The notes under the pieces: generated by a model | What the model saw: the letters and a program-made list of their open reading frames with translations, nothing else | Database searches by the model: none | Told to the model about the DNA's origin: nothing | Origin: a bacterium | GTDB taxonomy: Bacteria; Chloroflexota; Dormibacteria; UBA8260; Bog-877 | DNA: 6,512 nt | Direction of reading: 5' to 3' | Assembly: GCA_021802115.1 (NCBI GenBank) | Contig: JAKABA010000221.1 | Coordinates: forward strand, 1 to 6,512 | Made by a program: the position numbers and the translations under genes | In this document: positions 1 to 6,454 of the stretch, one piece after another | Layout: each line of letters begins with the position of its first letter | How positions within the stretch are numbered: the first letter of the stretch is position 1

Positions 1-1
1 C

Positions 2-910
2 CTGGCGGCCGGGGCGGCGCTCTTCACCGCTCTGATCCCCAAGGTCCCGGTGAACTTCGGTGCAGTCACCAACGACTCGCTGGTGGACGCCCTGTGCGCC
101 CTGGCCCTGGTGGCTGTCGTGATGTGGTTGCGGGCTGGCTCAGCTGGGGTGGGGAGGAGGCTTGCCTGGTCGGCGGCCGTGGGGCTGCTCCTGGGGTGCG
201 CGGCCCTCACCAAGCTCACCAGCCTGCCGGTGGCCATCCTGCTGTTCGTCCTTCTGCTTCTGGCTTCAGGCCGGTTCCACCGCGGGCTGTGGGAGCCAGG
301 GGCCGTGCTGGCTGTGGGCGCGGCGGCCTGCGGATGGTGGTATCTGCACAACTACCTCGTCTACGGCGACTTCCTCGCGGCCCGGGCCAATGAGCGCATG
401 GTCCGCCACTTCTTCCCCGGCTGCCTCAACATCTCCTGCTACCCACTCTCGGACCTCCACCACTGGCTGGTGGGGGTGCCCAAGGGGATCATGCAGACCT
501 TCTGGTACGTGGGCGGTTGGAACCAGCTCACCCTCTACCCCAAGGTCAGCTACGCGCTGGTCCTGGCGGCCGTCGTGGCGGTGGCCGCCGGCGCCTGGCT
601 CAACCGGCAGTGGTGGCGGGACCCAGGGTGCATGGTGCGGAGGTGGGCCCTGGGGGCCATGGCGATGGTGAGTCTCGGCGGCCTGGGCGCGGCGTACTCC
701 ATCGCCCTGGCCGCCACTCAGTACCAGGGCCGCTTCATGTTCGCCGGGCTGGGGGGGATCACCGGCCTCGTGACCGTGGGCACCTGGGGAGCCCTGCGCC
801 GGCCTCTGGGCCGCTGGGACTGGGTGGCGGCGCTGATCTGGCCGCTGCTGATGGCAGGCCTTCTGGGATGGGTGATGGCGGTGTACCTCATCCCCCTCCG
901 CGGCCTCTGA
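2..910 (+). CDS. Polytopic membrane glycosyltransferase-like protein (GT39/DUF2142-like), 5' end outside window
   Basis: The reading frame is open from the left edge to the TGA at 908-910, giving 302 residues. The GTG at 50 is an internal valine, because the frame continues upstream as LAAGAALFTALIPKVPV. The visible part is very hydrophobic, with about seven or eight membrane segments. Seen motifs: AVTNDSL near residues 21-27, LLLGCAALTKLTSLP (62-76), WWYLHNYLVYGD (112-123) and QYQGRFMF (240-247). The N-D-x-L motif, the 'G...TKLT.LP' helix, the 'W.LRN...YGD' element and 'QGR(Y/F)' are typical of PMT_2/ArnT-like and DUF2142 membrane proteins, which move sugars from lipid-phosphate donors on the outer face of the membrane. 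The first loop, which would hold the catalytic acid, is missing, so activity cannot be judged. Two cysteines (141 and 146) in a probable external loop could form a disulfide. The gene is convergent with the minus-strand cluster. The class is fairly sure; the substrate is unknown. Confidence 0.75.
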   Translation: MAAGAALFTALIPKVPVNFGAVTNDSLVDALCALALVAVVMWLRAGSAGVGRRLAWSAAVGLLLGCAALTKLTSLPVAILLFVLLLLASGRFHRGLWEPGAVLAVGAAACGWWYLHNYLVYGDFLAARANERMVRHFFPGCLNISCYPLSDLHHWLVGVPKGIMQTFWYVGGWNQLTLYPKVSYALVLAAVVAVAAGAWLNRQWWRDPGCMVRRWALGAMAMVSLGGLGAAYSIALAATQYQGRFMFAGLGGITGLVTVGTWGALRRPLGRWDWVAALIWPLLMAGLLGWVMAVYLIPLRGL

Positions 911-935
911 ACCGAACCACCGGGGCCGGGAGGGA

Positions 936-1721
936 TCAGGCTGGGCCCCCTCGGGGGCGGCGGCCGTTGTGAGTGCGAACCTCCCAGGTGAGGCGGGCCA
1001 GATCGAGCAGCATCCGGGGCCCATCGCGCAGCGAGCTCACCCTCGTCCCGCGGTCGTTGCGCCAGGTCACGGGGACCTCGGCGACGGGAAGGGAGCTGGC
1101 GCGGGCCCTCCAAAGCACCTCGGCGTCGAAGCCGAAGCGCTCGGCGCCGAGGTGGGAGAAGCAGATCTCTGCGGCCCGGGCGGTGAACATCTTGAATCCG
1201 CACTGGCTGTCGTGGACCCCGGGCAGCACCAGAGATCGCAGGAGGCGGTTGTAGGCGCGGCCCATCGCCTCCCGGTGGCGGGGTTGGTGCTCGGTGATCA
1301 CTGCTCCGGCCACGGCCCTCGAGCCTATGGCCACCTCGGCGCCCCTCTCTATGGCCACCCTCAGTTTCTCCATCTCCTCGATCGGGGTGGAGAGGTCGGA
1401 GTCCGAGAAGAGGCGCAACCGCCCGCGAGCCCGCAGCATCCCCTGGCGCACGGCGGCTCCCTTGCCGCGGTTCGCGTCCAGGCGGAGCACCTGGAGGTGG
1501 GGCCACGCCGGGCAAAGGGAGTCCAGCAAGCCCGGGGTCGAATCCTGGCTGCCGTCGTCCACCACCAGCACCTCGTAGGGCTCGCCTGCGCCTTCCAGGT
1601 ACGATCGGACGGCCTGGAGCGATCCGGGCAGACGCGACTCCTCGTTGTACGCGGGGATGACGACGCTGAGTTCGGGTGCGGAGTCGCGGGCCTCTCCGTC
1701 CTGGCACCTCAACGCGTTCAC
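936..1721 (-). CDS. GT2 glycosyltransferase, ALG5/DPM1-like polyprenyl-phosphate sugar synthase
   Basis: A 261-residue cytoplasmic GT-A enzyme with almost every hallmark of the dolichyl-phosphate beta-glucosyltransferase branch of GT2. Seen: SVVIPAYNEE (residues 19-28, nucleotide site), VVDDGS (53-58), NRGKGAAVRQG (84-94), the DxD-type metal site in DSDLSTP (107-113), GSR (133-135), DSQCGFKMF (171-179), RFGFDAEVL (195-203) and VPVTW followed by GTRVS (216-229). Family members transfer glucose or mannose from a UDP- or GDP-sugar to a polyprenyl phosphate at the inner face of the membrane. No C-terminal membrane anchor follows; the tail is short and Arg/Gly-rich. The start is GTG at 1721-1719 with no clear ribosome site. 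No ATG, GTG or TTG lies in frame between it and the stop of the gene upstream, and the catalytic core begins 18 residues later. A TTG three codons in (1712-1710) is an alternative. It is the last gene of the minus-strand run, 150 bases after the 440-residue membrane protein. Its lipid-linked product would suit the neighbouring membrane proteins as a donor (inference). Confidence 0.9.
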   Translation of the reverse strand: MNALRCQDGEARDSAPELSVVIPAYNEESRLPGSLQAVRSYLEGAGEPYEVLVVDDGSQDSTPGLLDSLCPAWPHLQVLRLDANRGKGAAVRQGMLRARGRLRLFSDSDLSTPIEEMEKLRVAIERGAEVAIGSRAVAGAVITEHQPRHREAMGRAYNRLLRSLVLPGVHDSQCGFKMFTARAAEICFSHLGAERFGFDAEVLWRARASSLPVAEVPVTWRNDRGTRVSSLRDGPRMLLDLARLTWEVRTHNGRRPRGGPA

Positions 1722-1733
1722 AGCGCCTGCGGG

Positions 1734-1753
1734 CGGGCCGTTTCGGCGGCCCG
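1734..1753 (-). other. Intergenic hairpin just upstream of the GT2 start
   Basis: A perfect 7-base-pair inverted repeat: CGGGCCG at 1734-1740 and CGGCCCG at 1747-1753, separated by six bases. In the minus-strand transcript the loop reads CCGAAA and the stem ends 12 bases before the GTG start of the GT2 gene. No T-run follows, so it is not a standard intrinsic terminator. It could slow translation initiation, protect a processed 3' end, or be chance in such GC-rich DNA. It lies in the 150-base gap (1722-1871) between two minus-strand genes, which holds no other recognisable feature apart from a 10-base palindrome, GGCCCGGGCC, at 1849-1858. Confidence 0.3.
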
Positions 1754-1871
1754 ACTCGGACTTTCGCGAGGCGGCCGCCCCGCCCCGGCTCTCACCACGC
1801 CCACGCTGGAGGCTCCGGGCGGCCCAGGCGGAGAGCGCCGCGCACGTCGGCCCGGGCCAAGCCCCGCCTCC

Positions 1872-3194
1872 TCACCTGGGAGCGAACACGGACCAACGCT
1901 CCTGCCGCAGCCAGACCGCCCAGTACCGCACGTACGGGCCGGACGGGGGGAAGAGCGCCTGAGCCAGCTGCTGGTTGGACACTTGTCGGAAGTCGCGCAG
2001 CAGGGCGGCTCCCTGCTGGCGGGTGTTGCGGATGACCCTTCCTTCCTTCAAGCCAGCCGGGACGGAGAGGCCGATCTGCAGCAGGCAGAGCACCGCGGCC
2101 ACTCCGGCCACCGCGGGGAGCAGAGCCGTACGTTCCCGCCCGGCCACTGCCGCGGCGCGCCAGTGCTCCAGGAGCCGCACCCCCAAGAGGTAGATGGCGG
2201 CCAGCAGGAGGACGTTGTAGGTCGTGTAGCGGGAGGAGGTGGGTTGGTTCTGCACGGCCCGCCCCAGCGCCACCAGCAGGTCGAAGAGGACGGCGAAGGT
2301 CGCCAGGGCCAAGGGGAGGCGGAGCTCGGGCCAACCTGCCCCGCAGCGGTGCGCGATGGAGACGGCGGCCACCAGCAGGAGGAGCAGCAGCGCGCCCATC
2401 GCCTCGCGGCCCGCGGGGAAGATCGACCCCACCAGGATCAGGCCGTACCTGACGGTCTGTGCGGGCTCCCGCAAGATGTAACCCAGGCTCGGCCTCAAGG
2501 CCGGCGAGGAGAACTGCCAGAAGTAGACCGCCCCGCTGGCCGCACCCAGGGCGCACCACGCCGCCATCACCCGCTTGCTGGCCCCCCTCGAGAGCAGGTA
2601 CACGAGGCCGGCCGGCCAGATCAGGAGCCCTTGGAGGGATGAGAAGGAACCCACGACGGCCATTCCGGCCGCCACCGCCAAGAGCCAGGGCCGTCGGGGC
2701 AGGCCCTCGAGGGCGGCCAGGGATCCCGCCAGGCAGAGCACGATGAGGAACCAGGCCACCTGGAAGGCCCAGAGATAGTTCTCGTACTGGACCAGGCTGA
2801 GCAGGAGAAAGGGGAGTGGGGCCGCGCTCCAGGCCGGCAGCCTTCCGGTGTGGCCGGCGAGGGCGGTGAGCACCACGGTGCCCGCGATCACCAGAGCGGC
2901 GCCGAGGTACATGTCCACCTTGCTGTCCATCCGGGTGTGGGAGTCCGCCAGCACCACGAGGAGGTTGGGGAAGAGCATCCGGTTCTCGTTGTGCGGCACC
3001 CAGAGGGCGGAGAGGGTTAGGTGGCCGTTGGCGAACGCCCTGAGGACCGGCAGCAGGCCGTTGTAGGTGTCGGCGAAGGGGACGTTGACGCCAAACGCGT
3101 GAACGTAGGCAACCGCGGCCAGGGCCGGCACCAGCGTGGCGGCCAGGGCCACGGCGACCGGACCAAGATGTAAGGGTGGGGTGGCTCGGGGCAT
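1872..3194 (-). CDS. Uncharacterised polytopic membrane protein, possible divergent GT-C glycosyltransferase
   Basis: A 440-residue integral membrane protein with about ten or eleven hydrophobic segments: roughly 11-33, 93-115, 122-138, 143-160, 170-186, 188-202, 209-228, 265-282, 291-311, 325-341 and 355-375. A more polar tail (about 380-440) is rich in aromatic and basic residues. Directly after the first segment comes VPFADTYNGLLP (38-49), then WVPHNENRMLFPNLL (65-79). Further motifs are YENYLWAFQ (137-145), SSLQGLLIWPAGL (185-197) and SRYTTYN (321-327). I recall this pattern from unnamed bacterial membrane proteins near glycosyltransferases, but I cannot name a characterised family. An acidic residue after helix 1 (Asp42), an aromatic two residues on, and a later His/Glu/Arg/Pro stretch resemble the loop-1 arrangement of GT-C enzymes such as ArnT and PMT. 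That resemblance is inference. The start is ATG at 3194-3192, one base after the TGA of the 641-residue gene (TGACATG). This implies co-transcription and probable translational coupling, although no strong ribosome site is visible. Confidence 0.82.
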   Translation of the reverse strand: MPRATPPLHLGPVAVALAATLVPALAAVAYVHAFGVNVPFADTYNGLLPVLRAFANGHLTLSALWVPHNENRMLFPNLLVVLADSHTRMDSKVDMYLGAALVIAGTVVLTALAGHTGRLPAWSAAPLPFLLLSLVQYENYLWAFQVAWFLIVLCLAGSLAALEGLPRRPWLLAVAAGMAVVGSFSSLQGLLIWPAGLVYLLSRGASKRVMAAWCALGAASGAVYFWQFSSPALRPSLGYILREPAQTVRYGLILVGSIFPAGREAMGALLLLLLVAAVSIAHRCGAGWPELRLPLALATFAVLFDLLVALGRAVQNQPTSSRYTTYNVLLLAAIYLLGVRLLEHWRAAAVAGRERTALLPAVAGVAAVLCLLQIGLSVPAGLKEGRVIRNTRQQGAALLRDFRQVSNQQLAQALFPPSGPYVRYWAVWLRQERWSVFAPR

Positions 3195-3195
3195 G

Positions 3196-5121
3196 TCAGG
3201 GCGCGGCCAGGAATCGGGCGGTGAACGACCCGGACCACTGATCGGGGTGGAAGGTGCTGAGCCGGATGGCGGTGATCCGTGGAAGGCGGGAGAAGGCTCC
3301 GTTGGCCGCCGCGCACAGCTGGGCCGCCGAGCCGATGTAGCGGCCCACGTACAGGCCGTCGCCGGCGGTGGCCACTATGAGCCGGACAGGACCCACCGTG
3401 GTGCCGTTGCTGAGCCGCAGGGTGGCGAAGACCGCCGACTGCCGGAGGACGAAACCCCGCACCTTCCCCAGCAGGCTGCTGGGGAGGTTCAGGTCCAGGA
3501 ACTCGTAGGGCTGGGAGGTGCGAGGCACGGCCAGCCAACTGCCCATCGCGGCGCGCCCGGCCGCCACCTGGTGCAACCTGCCGATCCGGGCCGGGCGGCG
3601 GTCCAGGACCGCGGTTATCCCCGTGGTCGCCTGGCAGCTGTAGCGGGAGAGGACCGTGTCCCAGACCGCGGGGGGGTCCCAGAGGAGGTAGCGGCCATCG
3701 ATTTCGAGCAGGCTTACCAGCAGCCTCTCGGCTCCCGCCCGCGAGCTCAACTGGGATGCGTCCAGCTGGTCCAGGTAAGCGGTGTAGGCGCTGTAGGTCT
3801 GGGGCTCGGGAAGGGGGTCCCAGCGCAGGTGGTGGTTCACCGCCAGGGCGATGTCCCAGGGGAGGACGTTCACCGTCTGGCCGCGCAGAGAGGCGATCAC
3901 CGCCGGCGGGATCTGGAAACTGGCGGGCTGCGCCGCCGGCGGTGGCGCGGGCGCGAGCAGGCTCGCCGTCCAGGGCCGGTAGGCGGTGTGGATCAGGATG
4001 GCGGCCAGCACCACGGCGCCGACGGCGCCGGACGCCAGCGGGCCAAGCACCAGCCGGGAGCGGAGTCGGGGCGCCATGATGAAGGCGAGCCAGGCGACCC
4101 CCAGAAGGGCGCCGACCATCGCCTCCGCCCTCCCGTCGTAAAGGCCCTGGATGCGCACCAGCGAGTCCTTCCAGCTGACGAACATCCACGGCACGGCGAG
4201 GACGATGGCCGCCTCCTGGGCCGACACCGGGCCCCGCCACCTCGGTCTCAGGAGCAGGGGGAGGACGAGCAGGGCGATCATCAGGGCGGCCACCGCCGCC
4301 GCCGGCTGCCAGTGGCTGGCCTCGGACATCGCGCTGCTGTAGCCGCTGGAGAGCTCCCACGAGCCTCGCCAGAAGGGCACTAGGCTGCCCAGCCGCTGTC
4401 CGCAGGCCAGCCAGATCCCGACGTAGAAGACGGCGGTCCCGGCCAGCGTCAACCCCGCGATCCGGACCGGCCTCCCCGGGGAGAACCAGGAAAGTGGGAA
4501 CAGCACCCCCAGCACGGCCAGCGCGACGGCCAGGAGGTCGCTCTTGAACAGTGCTCCAAAGGCCAGGGCCAGGCCTGCCAGGAGAGCCAGGAGCGGCGTG
4601 GTCCGGGCAGTCGGCCGCAAGAGGCAGGAGGCCAGGGCCAGCAGCGCCAGGAGCTCGGCGATGGTGCCGAGGTTGGCCGCGATGGCGGTGAGGAGCGCGA
4701 CCAGGGCGGTTCCGGTGACCAGGGCGGCCCCGGCCAGCGGCCCCGCCCCGAGCCGCGACCGGGCGCGGTTCGCGTAGACAAGCAGGGTGCCGGCGTACAG
4801 GACCTGGGCGAGGACCGCCACCGCAGCGGCGACCACCGTCAGGAGGCGGGACGGATAGAGCATCGACACGTGCAGGAAGCCGAGCGGCCCGTAGGGGAAG
4901 AGGTAGCGCACGCCGAACTGCAGGTGCTGCTGCAGGGCCGCCCCGAGGCTGAGCTGCCAGGAGAGGTCTAGATCACCCAGGGACGATGGGGCGCGCTGCT
5001 GCAGAGCGCGGACAGCGAGTGCCGCGATGGCGGCGCCCAAGAGCCAGAGCCCGAGCTCCCCGGCCAGCCGCGAGCGCCACCACGGGGTGCTGCCGCGATC
5101 TGCCAGGGTCCCCTCAGCCAA
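3196..5121 (-). CDS. Large membrane protein with C-terminal extracytoplasmic domain, family uncharacterised
   Basis: A 641-residue protein in two parts. Residues 1 to about 380 are polytopic, with about eleven hydrophobic segments (first at about 20-39, last at about 359-378), which would place the C-terminus outside. Residues about 385-641 are soluble and follow a Pro/Ala linker (391-399). Distinctive motifs: LDLSWQLSLG (51-60), RYLFPYGPLGFL (72-83), FWRGSWELSSGYSSAMS (250-266), NVLPWDIA (418-425), QTYSAYTAYLDQLDAS (441-456) and IDGRYLLWDPPAVW (474-487). From memory, the 'D.SWQ...YGPLGFL' plus 'LPWDI...YSAYT..LD' combination recurs in unnamed bacterial membrane proteins; no function is known to me. 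After about 535 the pattern looks beta-rich. Cys496 and Cys603 are the only cysteines of the outer part and could form a disulfide. The start is TTG at 5121-5119: a TGA stop lies six codons upstream, and the first membrane helix needs this N-terminus. A weak AGG lies just before it. It is the first gene of the minus-strand run and divergent from the dehydrogenase. A role in surface-sugar transfer is suggested by context only. Confidence 0.82.
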   Translation of the reverse strand: MAEGTLADRGSTPWWRSRLAGELGLWLLGAAIAALAVRALQQRAPSSLGDLDLSWQLSLGAALQQHLQFGVRYLFPYGPLGFLHVSMLYPSRLLTVVAAAVAVLAQVLYAGTLLVYANRARSRLGAGPLAGAALVTGTALVALLTAIAANLGTIAELLALLALASCLLRPTARTTPLLALLAGLALAFGALFKSDLLAVALAVLGVLFPLSWFSPGRPVRIAGLTLAGTAVFYVGIWLACGQRLGSLVPFWRGSWELSSGYSSAMSEASHWQPAAAVAALMIALLVLPLLLRPRWRGPVSAQEAAIVLAVPWMFVSWKDSLVRIQGLYDGRAEAMVGALLGVAWLAFIMAPRLRSRLVLGPLASGAVGAVVLAAILIHTAYRPWTASLLAPAPPPAAQPASFQIPPAVIASLRGQTVNVLPWDIALAVNHHLRWDPLPEPQTYSAYTAYLDQLDASQLSSRAGAERLLVSLLEIDGRYLLWDPPAVWDTVLSRYSCQATTGITAVLDRRPARIGRLHQVAAGRAAMGSWLAVPRTSQPYEFLDLNLPSSLLGKVRGFVLRQSAVFATLRLSNGTTVGPVRLIVATAGDGLYVGRYIGSAAQLCAAANGAFSRLPRITAIRLSTFHPDQWSGSFTARFLAAP

Positions 5122-5228
5122 GACGCCTGGACACGTTCAGACAGGCCAGCCGGGTGGGCAGGAGCGGTGCGCCATTAGGGCTGTATCCTACTGGCCGACC
5201 CGTGCTGGACTCCTGATCCAGGGGTGGG

Positions 5229-5241
5229 GCCGGAACCCGGC
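5229..5241. repeat. Short inverted repeat upstream of the candidate -10
   Basis: GCCGG at 5229-5233 is repeated inverted as CCGGC at 5237-5241, with AAC between. It would lie in the -35/-10 spacer of the candidate dehydrogenase promoter, a usual place for a repressor or activator site. The arms are only five bases long and made of G and C, so chance is a serious alternative in this DNA. Confidence 0.2.
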
Positions 5242-5247
5242 ACTATG

Positions 5248-5253
5248 TAGAAT
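5248..5253 (+). promoter_or_regulatory. Candidate -10 box for a leaderless or near-leaderless dehydrogenase transcript
   Basis: TAGAAT matches the TATAAT consensus at five of six positions and lies in the most AT-rich spot of the intergenic region. Its last base is 11 bases from the A of the ATG at 5264. Transcription starting the usual seven or so bases downstream would begin near 5260, leaving a leader of only about four bases. There is no Shine-Dalgarno sequence just before the ATG (TCTGGTCCCGA), which agrees with leaderless initiation. No good -35 hexamer is visible at 5225-5230. Confidence 0.4.
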
Positions 5254-5263
5254 CTGGTCCCGA

Positions 5264-6454
5264 ATGGCTGAACTGGACGTGGTCGTCGTGGGGGGCGCCG
5301 GCCATGTCGGGCTCCCGCTCAGCGTCGCCTTCGCAGACCGCGGGCTCAAGGTGGCCATCTACGACCTCAGCGAGGCGGCGGTCGCGACCATCTCCGCCGG
5401 ACGGCTCCCCTTCGACGAGCCCGGTGCCCACTCCGTCCTGGCGCACGTCCTGCAAGCCGACCGGCTGGCTGCCACCACCGACCCTGCGGTCCTGGCGCGC
5501 GCCGACGCGGTGGTGGTGGTGATCGGCACCCCCATCGACAAGCACCTCAACCCTGAGGCCCTGGACGTGCCGAGGCAGGTGGAGGAGCTGGCCCCCCACC
5601 TCCGGGACGGCCAGCTACTGGTGCTGCGCAGCACCCTGTATCCAGGCGTCACCCGGATGGTTGAGGCCCTCTTCGCCCGCCGTGGCCGACAGATCGACGT
5701 CGCCTTCTGTCCGGAGCGGATCGCCGAGGGCAGGGCGATGACCGAGCTCTACTCCCTCCCCCAGATCGTCGCCGCCCGGTCGGAGCGGGTGCGCGAGCGG
5801 GCGGCCCAGCTCTTCGGCCGGCTCACGGACAGGATCGTCGAGCTGGAGCCGGAGGAGGCGGAGCTGGCCAAGCTCTTCACCAACACCTGGCGCTACATCA
5901 AGTTCGCCACCGCCAACCAGCTGTTCATGATCGCCAACGACTACGGTCTGGACTACGACAAGATCCGCACCGCCCTCGCCCTCGACTATCCGCGGGCCCA
6001 GGACCTGCCCGGAGCCGGGCTGGCGGCCGGCCCCTGCCTTCTCAAGGACACCATGCAGCTGGCGGCCTTCAACAACAACCAGTTCACCCTGGGGCACTCG
6101 GCGATGCTGATCAACGAGGGGCTGCCGCTGTACACCGTGGCCCGGCTGGAGCAGCGCTTCGACCTCTCCACCATGACCGTGGGAATCCTGGGGATGGCCT
6201 TCAAGGCGGGGTCGGACGACATCCGCTCCAGCCTCAGCTACCGCCTCAAGCGGATCCTCCAGTTCAAGGCCCGCAACGTGCTGTGCACCGACCCTTATGT
6301 GACCGTGGACCCGGACCTCGTCCCGCTGGAGCGGGTCCTCGACGAGGCCGGGCTCCTGGTGATCGGCGCCCCCCACGCCGAGTACCGCGATCTCGAGGTC
6401 CGGGTGCCGATCATCGACATCACCAACCTGAGGGGCCAGGGAAGCCGGGTTTGA
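5264..6454 (+). CDS. Nucleotide-sugar dehydrogenase (UDP-glucose/UDP-ManNAc 6-dehydrogenase family)
   Basis: A 396-residue cytoplasmic enzyme that would oxidise C6 of a UDP-sugar to the uronic acid in two NAD-dependent steps. The N-terminal Rossmann domain has VVVVGGAGHVGLPL (6-19, NAD site), VIGTPID (86-92), RSTLYPG (122-128) and CPERIAEG (149-156). The central helix carries AKLFTN (202-207), whose Lys203 and Asn207 match the catalytic Lys and Asn of UDP-glucose dehydrogenases. GAGLAAGPCLLKDTMQL (250-266) contains the catalytic Cys258. GMAFKAGSDDIRSS (310-323) belongs to the C-terminal UDP-binding domain. Length is normal for the family. The frame is open further upstream, to 5027, but that part runs into the opposite gene and matches nothing. 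The ATG at 5264 starts exactly where the family does. The GPCLLKD form of the Cys motif, with FTNTWRYIKFATANQ, places it in a subgroup whose substrate I cannot assign (UDP-Glc, UDP-GlcNAc or UDP-ManNAc). Its stop overlaps the start of a GT2 gene, so the product is probably used by that or a nearby transferase. Confidence 0.93.
   Translation: MAELDVVVVGGAGHVGLPLSVAFADRGLKVAIYDLSEAAVATISAGRLPFDEPGAHSVLAHVLQADRLAATTDPAVLARADAVVVVIGTPIDKHLNPEALDVPRQVEELAPHLRDGQLLVLRSTLYPGVTRMVEALFARRGRQIDVAFCPERIAEGRAMTELYSLPQIVAARSERVRERAAQLFGRLTDRIVELEPEEAELAKLFTNTWRYIKFATANQLFMIANDYGLDYDKIRTALALDYPRAQDLPGAGLAAGPCLLKDTMQLAAFNNNQFTLGHSAMLINEGLPLYTVARLEQRFDLSTMTVGILGMAFKAGSDDIRSSLSYRLKRILQFKARNVLCTDPYVTVDPDLVPLERVLDEAGLLVIGAPHAEYRDLEVRVPIIDITNLRGQGSRV
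6438..6444 (+). promoter_or_regulatory. Ribosome binding site supporting a TTG start at 6451
   Basis: AGGGAAG lies inside the last codons of the dehydrogenase, six bases before the TTG at 6451-6453. It is one of the few purine-rich, AGG-containing sites well placed before a start in this window. It favours this TTG over the in-frame GTGs at 6472 and 6475, which fall within the first beta strand of the GT2 fold. Confidence 0.45.

Larger units (their letters stand above)
5122..5263. promoter_or_regulatory. Divergent intergenic region
   Basis: This 142-base stretch lies between the TTG start of the minus-strand run and the ATG of the plus-strand dehydrogenase, so it should carry promoters for both directions. 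It is less GC-biased than its surroundings in two places: 5174-5190 and 5241-5256. The second holds the candidate plus-strand -10 described separately. For the minus strand, TAGGAT (complement of 5185-5190) is a possible -10, but no matching -35 lies 16-18 bases further out, so I do not call it. No small open frame with a plausible start and ribosome site was seen. Confidence 0.5.

Noticed and set aside
50..52. GTG at 50 as the true start of the left-hand gene
   Set aside because: The frame is open to the window edge with hydrophobic, membrane-like residues, and the N-D-x-L motif normally lies well over a hundred residues into such proteins.
945..958. GCCCCC-TC-GGGGGC hairpin as a terminator
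   Set aside because: A two-base loop is not possible, so the stem is five pairs at most. It lies within the coding end of the GT2 gene and has no T-run on either side.
969..2642. Long plus-strand open frame (557 codons) opposite the GT2 and 440-residue genes
   Set aside because: It is rich in Gly, Arg, Pro, Gln and His with no domain motif, and lies antisense to two genes with clear family or membrane signatures. It is a by-product of high GC.
3017..4360. Minus-strand open frame (447 codons) overlapping the two membrane genes in another frame
   Set aside because: It is Pro/Arg/Gly-rich, breaks the membrane-helix pattern, and crosses the junction of the two genes.
3136..4383. Plus-strand open frame (415 codons) opposite the 641-residue gene
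   Set aside because: It has low-complexity Gly/Arg/Gln/His composition and no recognisable fold, while the opposite strand encodes well-formed membrane helices and conserved-looking motifs.
5185..5190. TAGGAT on the minus strand as the -10 of the three-gene run
   Set aside because: It is a modest match, and no -35-like hexamer lies 16-18 bases upstream on that strand.
5027..5263. Upstream extension of the dehydrogenase to a start at 5027
   Set aside because: The extra residues overlap the opposite gene, have no Rossmann-fold character, and would put about 80 residues before a motif that normally begins at residue 5-10.
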